Assembly (NCBI GenBank): GCA_900543515.1
Contig: UQRW01000014.1
Coordinates: 1-43,226 of the forward strand
From: an uncultured Collinsella sp.
Lineage (GTDB): Bacteria > Actinomycetota > Coriobacteriia > Coriobacteriales > Coriobacteriaceae
DNA: 43,226 bases
Reading direction: 5' to 3'
Made by a program: the position numbers and the translations under genes. Shown piece after piece: positions 32,660 through 40,098 of the stretch (positions are counted from its first letter, which is position 1; each line of letters begins with the position of its first letter). Below the pieces are notes generated by a model that saw nothing but the letters and a program-made list of their open reading frames with translations, was not told where the DNA came from and made no database searches.

Positions 32660-33646
32660 ATGGCGTTGAGCAAGGCATCATGCACCGGTCGCGGATTGAT
32701 TCCGGCAATTGGTGGACATGTGCACCGCATGTTCGATGAGGGTGAAGACGACCTGTTTTCGCTAAGCCTTGACGACGTGATGGATGATCGCCCGTGGACC
32801 GCCGACGAACTCATGGGCGGCGGGGATCGCCCGTCAAGCCCCGATCCCACACTTGCGCCTAAGCCCGCATCTGCGCCGACTCCTGCGCAGTCGCCTGTTT
32901 CGACGCCCGCGCCTACGCCCGCACCCACTTCGGCGTCCACGCCCGCTCCCCGCCCCGCAAGCGACCCGTCCGAGACGGCGGCATTTCTCGCTGCAGCGAC
33001 GCAGGGCAAATCGGCCGACAGCACCGTTATGTACAGCGCCCAGCAGTTGCCTGTTCCTGCGGCACGCAAGCCTCCGGTCGCAAGGCTCGATGAGCCCGTT
33101 GCCCATCAGGTTGCCTACGATTCCTGGGCTGCAGCCGATCTGGATGAGACCTCTACCGGCATGCCGGCGCTCGACGTTCCAGTTAATCCGCTTTTTGCCG
33201 CCAACACGAGCGCCGCGGACTATGAGGGCGGTGCGGCATATTCCGATTATTCCGATGGCTATGCTGGCACCAGTCGCATCGAGACCGAGGATTATGGCAC
33301 CGCACCGAGCGATTATCTCAACGATCCGTACGCTGCCACGCGTGCACCGGAATATGACCCGGAGGCCGCGTCCGCACCGGCGTACACCAAAAGCACGGGC
33401 GAAGAACGCTTCGCCGATTATTACGCCGAGGAAAAGGCGCTGCGTTTCTCGGAATTTCCGCAGGCAGTCAAGGTTGCATTTATCGCCATTGTCATTGCCC
33501 TGTTCGGCGTCATTGCGTTTGAGGGATTTCAGCTGTTCCGCGGCCCCACCCAAGCGGAGTCGGAGACCCAGCAAAAAGAGGACGATAACCAGTACCTGGA
33601 CATCAACACCCTCAAGGGCGACCCCAACGACGGAGACGATGAGTAG
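32660..33646 (+). CDS. Hypothetical Pro/Ala-rich single-pass membrane protein
   Basis: I do not recognise this family. The 328-aa protein starts at an ATG with AAAGGA upstream. Residues 1-50 are acidic with FSLSLDDVMDD. A long Pro/Ala/Ser/Thr stretch with PTPA-type repeats covers about 60-105. Tyrosine- and aspartate-rich sequence (YSDYSDGY) follows. One membrane helix lies near 271-293 (VAFIAIVIALFGVIAF), then a 35-aa acidic tail. Topology is a large N-terminal domain, probably cytoplasmic, and a short C-terminal tail. The low-complexity arm and single anchor recall cell-division or cell-envelope scaffold proteins, but there is no motif to support that. It has no obvious link to the purine genes. 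Confidence 0.75.
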   Translation: MALSKASCTGRGLIPAIGGHVHRMFDEGEDDLFSLSLDDVMDDRPWTADELMGGGDRPSSPDPTLAPKPASAPTPAQSPVSTPAPTPAPTSASTPAPRPASDPSETAAFLAAATQGKSADSTVMYSAQQLPVPAARKPPVARLDEPVAHQVAYDSWAAADLDETSTGMPALDVPVNPLFAANTSAADYEGGAAYSDYSDGYAGTSRIETEDYGTAPSDYLNDPYAATRAPEYDPEAASAPAYTKSTGEERFADYYAEEKALRFSEFPQAVKVAFIAIVIALFGVIAFEGFQLFRGPTQAESETQQKEDDNQYLDINTLKGDPNDGDDE

Positions 33647-33717
33647 CGGGAGCTGAAGGCGGCCGCAGGATCCCGCATCCAGCGCCGGCTTCTAAGTGCT
33701 GTTTTGTCATCCAGCCA

Positions 33718-33793
33718 CACTTTTCCGAAGTTTTAAGGTGCCTATTTCGACACTTTTCCGTACTTTTACACGGCTGATTTCGACACTTTTCCG
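33718..33793. repeat. 33-bp tandem repeat, about 2.3 copies
   Basis: Units 33718-33750 and 33751-33783 are each 33 bp, share CACTTTTCCG at the start and ATTTCGA at the end, and differ in the middle; a partial third begins at 33784. The 17-mer ATTTCGACACTTTTCCG appears exactly at 33744-33760 and 33777-33793. No protein-coding reading was supported. It lies 72 nt after the membrane protein gene. Confidence 0.8.
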
Positions 33794-33825
33794 GATGAAA
33801 GCCGAATAACCACTTGGGAAACCAA

Positions 33826-33855
33826 CGCCATCCGCGCGTCATTTCGCGGATGGCG
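33826..33855. other. Perfect 11-bp hairpin
   Basis: CGCCATCCGCG (33826-33836) pairs with CGCGGATGGCG (33845-33855) with an 8-nt loop. It lies 180 nt downstream of the membrane protein gene. The T tract after it is poor (CTTGATTTC), so it may be a weak terminator or a repeat element. Confidence 0.55.
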
Positions 33856-33865
33856 CTTGATTTCT

Positions 33866-33895
33866 GTCCGTACACGTTGAGTCCGTACACGTTGA
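33866..33895. repeat. 15-bp exact tandem duplication
   Basis: GTCCGTACACGTTGA occurs twice without a gap, at 33866-33880 and 33881-33895. It contains the palindrome-like GTACAC/ACGT core and lies 130 nt upstream of the next gene. It could be a paired protein-binding site or a recent slippage event. Together with the flanking repeats it fills the 380-nt gap before 34027. Confidence 0.75.
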
Positions 33896-33907
33896 TAGAC
33901 TTCCTCT

Positions 33908-33932
33908 TGCCCGCAAGGAGCGGGCACGTTTT
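33908..33932 (+). terminator. Possible leader hairpin with short T tract
   Basis: TGCCCGC (33908-33914) pairs with GCGGGCA (33920-33926), followed by CGTTTTA. It precedes the small gene at 34027 by about 95 nt. It may be a weak terminator for upstream transcription or part of the leader. Confidence 0.4.
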
Positions 33933-34026
33933 ATCCAGAGTCGGGGTAGAGAGTTGGCTCCACGATCCCGACGCCAACCGGCCAAAAGGCACGGTGGCCC
34001 TGCCAACATCGATGAAAGGAGTCCGT

Positions 34027-34449
34027 ATGGACAATTTCTCTGTGCGCAGCGAGCGCAACTTCCACAACCTGGCAGCCAAGCCAAAACGAATGCATCTTCT
34101 GGACAAGCAGAACGGCTACGCCTCGGCCATGGTCAAGAGCAGCCTCTCCCACCAGATGCGCTTTACCGTGCAGGCGCTCGAGAAAGAGCTCTATACCGCC
34201 GGCGACCCGCACGTACTGCAGATCAAGCTGCTTGGAGACGACTCGCGCGAGCTGTCTAGCTGGAAGCTGTTTGCCGACGGCACGTGCGTCGCAAGCGGTT
34301 CGGGTGACTTTGCCCGCGAGTGCTTCTGCGAGGGAGCTGAGGTGTTTCTGGACCTGTGTCGCGACGCCGTCGAGACTGCCGAGCTGTGCCAGTGGAGTCA
34401 AAGGGAGTACGAGCTGCTGAGTGCCGTGCGCGGGATTGCAATGATTTAG
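34027..34449 (+). CDS. Hypothetical protein, 140 aa
   Basis: I do not recognise this protein. The ATG at 34027 has AGGAG five nt upstream and gives 140 aa, starting MDNFSVRSERNFHN. It has a mixed charged sequence with no signal peptide or membrane helix; a middle part HVLQIKLLGDDSRELSSWKL looks like beta strands. There are three cysteines near ECFCEGAEVFLDLC. It is separate from neighbours and preceded by repeats. Coding potential is supported by the ribosome-binding site and the normal amino acid composition only. Confidence 0.6.
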   Translation: MDNFSVRSERNFHNLAAKPKRMHLLDKQNGYASAMVKSSLSHQMRFTVQALEKELYTAGDPHVLQIKLLGDDSRELSSWKLFADGTCVASGSGDFARECFCEGAEVFLDLCRDAVETAELCQWSQREYELLSAVRGIAMI

Positions 34450-34793
34450 AAACAGAGCGGTGGCGTTATCGAACTGTCGACGCCGCCGCCTCCCCAACGC
34501 CCGTCGTGCTCAACGATCAGATCGACCTCAAGGCCCTTCTCATCTCGGAAATAATGAACACTGTTGTCGACACCGCCGTAGGTGGAAAGGAACACGCGCA
34601 CGTCGCGCAGGATGAGATTCTCAAAGAGCATCCCCAGCGTTTGCATATCGCCAAGCAGCCGCTCAGGGGTAGCCCCCAGCAACGCCGCCGCAAGTGACGG
34701 GTCACAGAAGTAGCGCTTGGGGCGCACGCGAACGCGGGCCTTCGAGCGCACATACTGGCCTGCTCTCTCGCGCAAGCTCGTCCGAAAACCCAA
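34446..34793 (-). pseudogene. Remnant of a DUF4143-type AAA ATPase
   Basis: The frame reads RVRPKRYFCDPSLAAALLGA, then LLGDMQTLGMLFENLILRDV and FRDEKGLEVDLIVEHDGRWG. This is the C-terminal DUF4143 domain, with its nuclease-like E-V-D, of a family of ATP-binding proteins usually above 400 aa. The N-terminal ATPase part is missing, and the frame is stopped not far upstream (a TGA near 34884). After DGRWG the expected continuation is lost and the frame runs into unrelated residues ending at 34446. It is thus broken at both ends. It overlaps the end of the 140-aa gene by 4 nt on the opposite strand. Confidence 0.7.
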
Positions 34794-34956
34794 GGTTTGC
34801 AGGTCACCGCTCCTGCAGCACCAGCGGGCGACGTCATCCTGCGAAATTACGCCATTCTCAATGCAGTTTTTACGCCGTTTTCATTGTAGGTTTTACGCTC
34901 GGCATCCTTGGCGCGGCGCTTGCTCAACCACCGGACCAGCGAATTGCCCGGATTCT

Positions 34957-35053
34957 GGGACGTGCTTTCCGCTCCAGGCCTCTACCGGAAAATGCGTCCC
35001 ACTCTGAGGCCGAAATCTGGGACGCGCTTTCCGCCAAAGGGAAAGCGCGTCCC
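34957..35053. repeat. Palindromic GGGACG-CTTTCC repeats, family C left group
   Basis: GGGACGTGCTTTCCG (34957-34971) partly pairs with CGGAAAATGCGTCCC (34986-35000). Next, GGGACGCGCTTTCC (35019-35032) pairs perfectly over 14 bp with GGAAAGCGCGTCCC (35040-35053) with a 7-nt loop. The same sequence type recurs at 36590-36710 on the far side of the ATPase gene; 34957-34971 is the exact reverse complement of 36661-36675. The perfect hairpin lies 30 nt downstream of the ATPase stop codon and may double as its 3' end. Confidence 0.82.
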
Positions 35054-35083
35054 ATTCCGAGCATCACATCAGAGCGCGCTTGG

Positions 35084-36475
35084 TTATCTCCGCTCGCACA
35101 TCTCGGCAAACGAGATCAGCTTGACGTCTCCCCTGCTCTCCGCGGCATCCCGACATCCCTGCGTAAAGCCGCTTTTTGAGAATAGTGCATAGCTTTTTCG
35201 TTGCCGTCTAAAGAGCTCGCTTCGGTGCACGAGCTTTTGCAGCACGTCTTCGCCCACCGGTTCATTGCGCCATTTGCACTCCGCAAACAGAGCAGTGCCC
35301 TCGCCATCGTCAACAATTAAGTCGATTTCTTCCTGCGTATGCGTGCGATTATCCGTCCCCCACCAGCGCCCGACGCTCGCCGGAACCACGTCGAGCCGGC
35401 CCGCGCGCGCGAGTTCGTACACGTATTGTCTGCATATAAGCTCAAAGACCGTACCCATGTAATCCGATACGTGCGGCTCAATGCGCTTATACGCCATCTC
35501 GGCCATGTCGTTTTGAATCAGCCCGATGTTCTGCGGAACAAACTTGTACCAGAACCTAAACATCTGGTCGCTCAGCAGATACACGGCTCGCTTATTGCTC
35601 GTCTCGTTTAGGGGCAGCTCGCGCTCGACAATCCCAAGCGACGCCAGCTTATCCACATAGCTCTTTACGTTGCTCGCAGGGATTCCCGTAGAGCTCGCAA
35701 TCTCCGAGATCCTCGAGCGCCCCTGAGCAATTGCTTGCACAATCGCATCATATTGCTCGGGATTGCGGCACTCTTGCAACAGCAGGTTACTCGGCTCCTC
35801 AAAGAGATAGCCCGTAGGAGTAAGAAAAAGACGTTTGATGTTGTCCTTGAGCGATACGGCAGGATCGACTTTCTCGATATATGCAGGAATGCCGCCCGTC
35901 ATGCCATAGCAAACTGCAGCGTCTTCGCGACCCATGCTATGCCACAGGCCGAGGGTCGTCGTAAAATCGAGCGGCATGATCTTAAACTGGGCCGTACGCC
36001 TACCGTATAGTGGACTCTCGTAGCCCAACACCTGTTCCTCCATAAACGAAAGAGACGAGCCGCATAGGATCAGCATGAGCCTGGTCTCTTTGTACAAGTG
36101 GTCGATCTTGTCTTGCAGCAACGAGCTGATTTCGGGATTCGATTGGGCGAGATAGGGATACTCGTCAATCACGACAACCAAACGTTCCGTGCGAGCCATG
36201 GTGGCCAATGCATCGAGCGCTTCGTCAAAACTACGAAACGACACGCCTGCAGCACCAACCGAGTCTGCAAGTATCGCCTGGCTAAAGCCGTGCAGGTTTG
36301 CCTCCGCATTGGTACGACGAGCTTGAAAGTAAATAGCCTTCTTGCCTTGGATGAACTCTGTGATAAGGCGCGTTTTACCCACACGACGGCGGCCGTAAAT
36401 CACAGGCATTTCAAAGGAGCCCGTGCCATACAGTCGATTGAGCTCGGACATTTCCGCTGTTCTTCCGACAAACAT
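35084..36475 (-). CDS. AAA ATPase with C-terminal DUF234 nuclease-like domain
   Basis: This is an archaeal-type ATPase (MNS/AAA+ clan), 463 aa, a family of unknown cellular role often found in variable genome regions. Walker A is GRRRVGKT (28-35) and Walker B ends in VVIDEYPYLA (D104, E105). A winged helix follows at about 235-290 (GRSRISEIASSTGIPASNVK). The C-terminal DUF234 part has EEIDLIVDDGEG and ALFAECKW, the D and ExK of a PD-(D/E)XK nuclease fold. It looks complete. It uses more A/T than its neighbours. Its promoter is covered by a perfect 21-bp inverted repeat, and related repeats stand on both sides, suggesting an inserted cassette. A DUF4143 remnant of a functionally similar type lies next door. 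Confidence 0.88.
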   Translation of the reverse strand: MFVGRTAEMSELNRLYGTGSFEMPVIYGRRRVGKTRLITEFIQGKKAIYFQARRTNAEANLHGFSQAILADSVGAAGVSFRSFDEALDALATMARTERLVVVIDEYPYLAQSNPEISSLLQDKIDHLYKETRLMLILCGSSLSFMEEQVLGYESPLYGRRTAQFKIMPLDFTTTLGLWHSMGREDAAVCYGMTGGIPAYIEKVDPAVSLKDNIKRLFLTPTGYLFEEPSNLLLQECRNPEQYDAIVQAIAQGRSRISEIASSTGIPASNVKSYVDKLASLGIVERELPLNETSNKRAVYLLSDQMFRFWYKFVPQNIGLIQNDMAEMAYKRIEPHVSDYMGTVFELICRQYVYELARAGRLDVVPASVGRWWGTDNRTHTQEEIDLIVDDGEGTALFAECKWRNEPVGEDVLQKLVHRSELFRRQRKSYALFSKSGFTQGCRDAAESRGDVKLISFAEMCERR

Positions 36476-36493
36476 AGACCATCCTTCCTTTAC

Positions 36494-36541
36494 GTTATAG
36501 CTAGCTATATTATACCTTCCTATAATATAGCTAGCTATAAC
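36494..36541. promoter_or_regulatory. Perfect 21-bp palindrome on the ATPase promoter
   Basis: Arms 36494-36514 and 36521-36541 are perfect inverted repeats around a 6-nt spacer. Each contains TAGCTAGCTA and TATATTATA/TATAATATA. On the minus strand a -35-like TTGTCG (36553-36548) is followed after 18 nt by TATATT in the first arm, and TATAAT occurs in the second arm. The ATPase start is 18 nt beyond the palindrome. This suits a strong operator, possibly autoregulatory. Confidence 0.85.
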
Positions 36542-36589
36542 TTAATTCGACAAGCGGAGCACGAAAAGGGGCGGTACACCCCCGCACGT

Positions 36590-36715
36590 GGACCGTTCCG
36601 GAAACTGTATCCCGTTCTGGAGCCAAAAACTGGGCCGTAGTTTCCGCCAAGCATGCCATCCGGAAAGCACGTCCCATTCCGAGTGGCAATTCCGGGTCAC
36701 AGTTTCCGCTCCAAA
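36590..36715. repeat. Palindromic repeats, family C right group
   Basis: The segment contains TTCCGGAAACTG, GTAGTTTCCG, CGGAAAGCACGTCCC (36661-36675) and GGGTCACAGTTTCCG, arranged as degenerate inverted units. The 15-mer at 36661-36675 is the exact reverse complement of 34957-34971. It fills most of the 342-nt gap between the ATPase promoter and the xdhD stop codon; I saw no gene in the gap. Confidence 0.75.
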
Positions 36716-36817
36716 CAAAAGGCTCCGGCTCGCGATGGGGCCGGGGCCAAAGGCGCAGCATATACAGTTGATGTTGAGCGCGAACAGCCCATCAGCAATG
36801 GTCGTCCGCGCCCCACC

Positions 36818-39595
36818 CTACCCGCGGTTGCGAACGCGGCTGTAGGGCGTATCCACCATGGGCAGATCGGGACGCAGCTTGCCGTCAAATGCGCGATAGG
36901 CGTTCTGTACGGCGGGCGCCGTGGGAATCGTTGCGATCTCGCCGATGCCCTTGCCGCCGTATGCCACGGGCAGCAGCTCGTCCTTCTCCACGTAGATGGC
37001 ATGGATATCCGGGATCTCGGGTGCACGGAACAACCCGAGCGTACCGTACCTTGCCTGGGGCACGCAGTCCTTGAGCGGCCAGTCCTCAGTAAGCGCATAG
37101 CCCATACCCATGAGCACGCCGCCTTCGATCTGACCCTGGATGGAGATGGGGTTGACCACCTTGCCGGAATCGTGCGCGGCATAGACCTCGCTCACGCGGC
37201 CGTCATCATCCAAAATGACCACATGCGTGGCAAAGCCGTAGCAGATGTGGCTCTTGGGGTTGGGAACATCCGCACCCAGCTTGTCGGTCGGCTCCAGGTA
37301 CACGTAGCCAAACTCGCATCCCTCGAGTGCCTTGATGGCGGCCGCGGGATCCTGAGGATGCATACCCTGGCCGGCGACGAGTTCCTGTGTACGCAGCTGA
37401 TAGGCGTGACCGTCGTCGTACTCGATCTTGACGCCGTCGCCATGCGCACTCACGGGAGCATCGGGCGCGGGCTTGCCGGCCTCGATGTCAAGCATGGCAT
37501 CGCGCAGCAGGAAGGCGGCGCCGCGCACGGCCTCGCCGGTCACGACCGTCTGACGCGAACCAGACGTGGTGCCGGAGTCGGGAGCGTTCTCGGTGGAGCA
37601 CTCGCCGTTGGCGATGCAGCTCAGCGGCAGGCCGCATGCCTCGGCAACGTCCTGCAAAAAGACGGTGTTGCAGCCCTGGCCGATGTCGGACGTGGCGGCA
37701 TAGACCACGGCCACGCCGTTCTCGATGCGGATCTTGCAGCGGCCGGCATCGGGCAGGCCCACGCCCACGCCGGCGTTCTTCATGGCGCAGGCGATACCGG
37801 CGTGTCCGGGATGCGCATAGTAGGCATCCTTGACCTCGAGCAGCGTCTCCTTCAGCGCCGTGGAGCAATCGGCGATCTGGCCGTTGGGCAAAACCTCACC
37901 CGGCTCGATGGCATTACGGTAACGAATCTCCCACGGATCCAGGCCGACCTTCTCTGCCAGCAGGTCGATCAGGCTCTCGAGCGCAAACTCGGACTGGCAA
38001 ACGCCAAAGCCGCGGTACGCGCCGGCGGGCGGGTTGTTGGTGTAGTAGCCAAAACCGCGAATGTCGGTGTTCTGGTACTTGTAGGGGCCGACGGCATGCG
38101 TGCAGGCGCGCTCGAGCACCGGGCCGCACAGCGACGCGTAGGCGCCGGTGTCAAAGTTGATCTCGCAGTCCAGGCCGGTAAAGTTGCCCTCGGCGTCGCA
38201 GCCCAGTGTAAAGGTGCCGTCCATGGCGTGACGCTTGGGATGGAAAGCGAGCGACTCGGCACGCGTGAGCTTACACTTCACAGGACGCTGGAACTTATAT
38301 GCGGCGAGCGCGGCCAAGTGCTGGATGGACACGTCCTCCTTGCCGCCAAAGCCGCCACCCACGAGCATGGTCTCGACGACCACGCGCTCGGGCTCGCTAT
38401 CCCAGCCAAACATGTGAGCGCACTCTTTGCGCGTGTCGTAGGCGCCCTGGTCGGTCGACTGCACCTTGACGCCATTCTTGTACGGGAAGGCAACGGCGCA
38501 CTCGGGCTCCAAGAAGGCATGCTCGGTAAAGGGCGTAGTAAAGCGCTGCGTCACGGTGAATGCGCTCTCCGCCAGCGCCTTGGCGGCGTCGCCGCGCGTC
38601 ACATGGCGGCTCTGGCACACGTTGTCCTTGAGCTCCACCGTGTTGCCAAAGGCAAAGAAGCTGTCGTGCAGGCGCGGGGCGTCGGCAGACCTGGCCTCGG
38701 CGATGTTGCGCACGGGCTCCAGCGGCTCGTAATCAATCTTTACGAGCTTCTTGGCCTTCTCGAGCGTCGCCTCGTCCTCGGCGACCACCAGCACGATGGC
38801 ATCGCCCACGCAGCGGGTGATATCGCCCTGAGCGATCATGACGTCCCAGTCCTGGATAAGGTGGCCGACCTGGTTGACCGGCACATCCTCGGCGCGCAGG
38901 ATGCCCACTACACCGGGCAGGGCCTCGGCCTTGGAGGTGTCGATGGAGAGCACGCGGGCGCGCGGATACCTGGAGCGCACGGCGCTGGCATAGGTCAGGC
39001 CCGGCTGATCGAGCTCGTCGATGTCGTCGGGATACTTGCCCTCGCCGAGCACCTTCTTGCGCACGTCAATACGGAAGGCGCGCTTGCCCACGCCGTAGTC
39101 ATCGCCGCGCTCCAGGTCCTCGTCGATCTGCTTTTCGCCGCGGAGCACCGCAGCGGCCAGCGAGATGCCCTCGATAATCTTTTTGTAGCCGGTGCAGCGA
39201 CAGACGTTACCGCGAATGGCGTACTTGATCTGCTCCTCAGTGGGCTCGGGGTCCTCGGCGATGAGCGCCGCACCCGCCATGACCATGCCGGGAATGCAAA
39301 AACCGCACTGCACGGCGCCCACGGCGCCAAAGGCGTACACAAAGGCCTCGCGCACGTCCTCGGGCAGGCCCTCGACGGTCACGATGTTGCGGCCGGCGGC
39401 AAGAGCGGTGGTCAGCACGCACGCCTTGACGGCCGCACCGTCCACATGAATGGTGCAGGTGCCGCAGGCGCCCTCGGAGCAGCCGTCCTTGGCGGAGTGA
39501 ATGTGCAGGTCGTCGCGCAGATAGCGCAGCAGTGGCTTGTTCTGAGTCGTCGTGCACTCGACGCCGTTAACGGTAAAAGTGAATTCCTGTGCCAT
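36818..39595 (-). CDS. xdhD: XdhD: xanthine dehydrogenase-like Mo/Fe-S oxidoreductase
   Basis: This belongs to the selenium-dependent xanthine dehydrogenase (XdhD) family and should act on a purine in the cytosol. In the 925-aa protein the N-terminal 2Fe-2S domain has C39, C44, C47 and C59, and the second 2Fe-2S domain C97, C100, C132 and C134. The molybdopterin domains follow, with GGGFGGKEDV for cofactor binding, GAYRGFG, and a late conserved glutamate in KGIGEIATIPTAPA. There is no FAD domain, so electrons must pass to another protein, probably the adjacent ferredoxin and YgfK. No in-frame TGA occurs; selenium in this family is a labile, non-coded ligand. It follows the ferredoxin gene by 12 nt. 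Confidence 0.93.
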   Translation of the reverse strand: MAQEFTFTVNGVECTTTQNKPLLRYLRDDLHIHSAKDGCSEGACGTCTIHVDGAAVKACVLTTALAAGRNIVTVEGLPEDVREAFVYAFGAVGAVQCGFCIPGMVMAGAALIAEDPEPTEEQIKYAIRGNVCRCTGYKKIIEGISLAAAVLRGEKQIDEDLERGDDYGVGKRAFRIDVRKKVLGEGKYPDDIDELDQPGLTYASAVRSRYPRARVLSIDTSKAEALPGVVGILRAEDVPVNQVGHLIQDWDVMIAQGDITRCVGDAIVLVVAEDEATLEKAKKLVKIDYEPLEPVRNIAEARSADAPRLHDSFFAFGNTVELKDNVCQSRHVTRGDAAKALAESAFTVTQRFTTPFTEHAFLEPECAVAFPYKNGVKVQSTDQGAYDTRKECAHMFGWDSEPERVVVETMLVGGGFGGKEDVSIQHLAALAAYKFQRPVKCKLTRAESLAFHPKRHAMDGTFTLGCDAEGNFTGLDCEINFDTGAYASLCGPVLERACTHAVGPYKYQNTDIRGFGYYTNNPPAGAYRGFGVCQSEFALESLIDLLAEKVGLDPWEIRYRNAIEPGEVLPNGQIADCSTALKETLLEVKDAYYAHPGHAGIACAMKNAGVGVGLPDAGRCKIRIENGVAVVYAATSDIGQGCNTVFLQDVAEACGLPLSCIANGECSTENAPDSGTTSGSRQTVVTGEAVRGAAFLLRDAMLDIEAGKPAPDAPVSAHGDGVKIEYDDGHAYQLRTQELVAGQGMHPQDPAAAIKALEGCEFGYVYLEPTDKLGADVPNPKSHICYGFATHVVILDDDGRVSEVYAAHDSGKVVNPISIQGQIEGGVLMGMGYALTEDWPLKDCVPQARYGTLGLFRAPEIPDIHAIYVEKDELLPVAYGGKGIGEIATIPTAPAVQNAYRAFDGKLRPDLPMVDTPYSRVRNRG

Positions 39596-39607
39596 GGTGA
39601 TTCCCTT

Positions 39608-40087
39608 CTACACGCCGGCGGCGATGCCGGTGCGGTCGTGGATGGCACCATGCGGGCAGACGACGGCGCACATGCCGCACGACAGGCAGTCCACGCCGTC
39701 GATATGGGCGCAGTTGTCCTCGATGCGGATAGCGCCGGCAGGGCACTTTTTGGCGCACATACCGCAACCGATGCAGCTCGTGTCGCAGACCTTGCGCGCA
39801 ATGGCGCCCTTATCGGTGTTGTTGCAGCGCACCAGAATGTTCTGGTAGCCGGGGACGAAGGCAATCACGCGCTGCGGGCACGCCATGCCGCACAGGCCAC
39901 AGCCCGTGCACTTGGAGCGGTCCACGCGGGCGATGCCATCGACCAGCGCAATGGCGCCGTGGGGGCAGGCCGTGACGCAGGCGCCACAGCCAATGCAGCC
40001 TTCGCTGCAGTGGGCGTCGCCGCCTGCGGAGGCGCAACCGCTTCCGCAGGCAACGTAGGCCACGTTATGTTGAATGGATTTGGCCAT
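39608..40087 (-). CDS. RnfB-like four-cluster 4Fe-4S ferredoxin
   Basis: This soluble 159-aa protein carries electrons between redox enzymes. Four CxxCxxCxxxC sites are complete: C31-C41, C60-C70, C105-C115 and C134-C144, each ending in Cys-Pro, predicting four 4Fe-4S clusters. The middle CNNTDKGAIARKVCDTSC closely resembles the polyferredoxin part of RnfB, but RnfB's membrane anchor and N-terminal cluster domain are absent. Additional cysteines C14, C18 and C27 at the N-terminus could hold another metal. It lies between ygfK and xdhD with 11- and 12-nt gaps, so it is most simply the link between the two. Confidence 0.9.
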   Translation of the reverse strand: MAKSIQHNVAYVACGSGCASAGGDAHCSEGCIGCGACVTACPHGAIALVDGIARVDRSKCTGCGLCGMACPQRVIAFVPGYQNILVRCNNTDKGAIARKVCDTSCIGCGMCAKKCPAGAIRIEDNCAHIDGVDCLSCGMCAVVCPHGAIHDRTGIAAGV

Positions 40088-40098
40088 AAGAGACTCGC

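Noticed and set aside
33718..33793. CRISPR array
   Set aside because: There are only about two and a third directly adjoining 33-bp units with no spacers and no cas genes nearby.
33612..34106. 164-codon open frame on the minus strand over the repeat region
   Set aside because: Its sequence consists of translated tandem repeats rich in Cys, Lys and Arg, and it overlaps the start of a better supported gene. No ribosome-binding site fits.
36818..39595. Selenocysteine coding in the selenium-dependent xanthine dehydrogenase
   Set aside because: The frame is open with no internal TGA. The family uses a labile selenium ligand, not selenocysteine.
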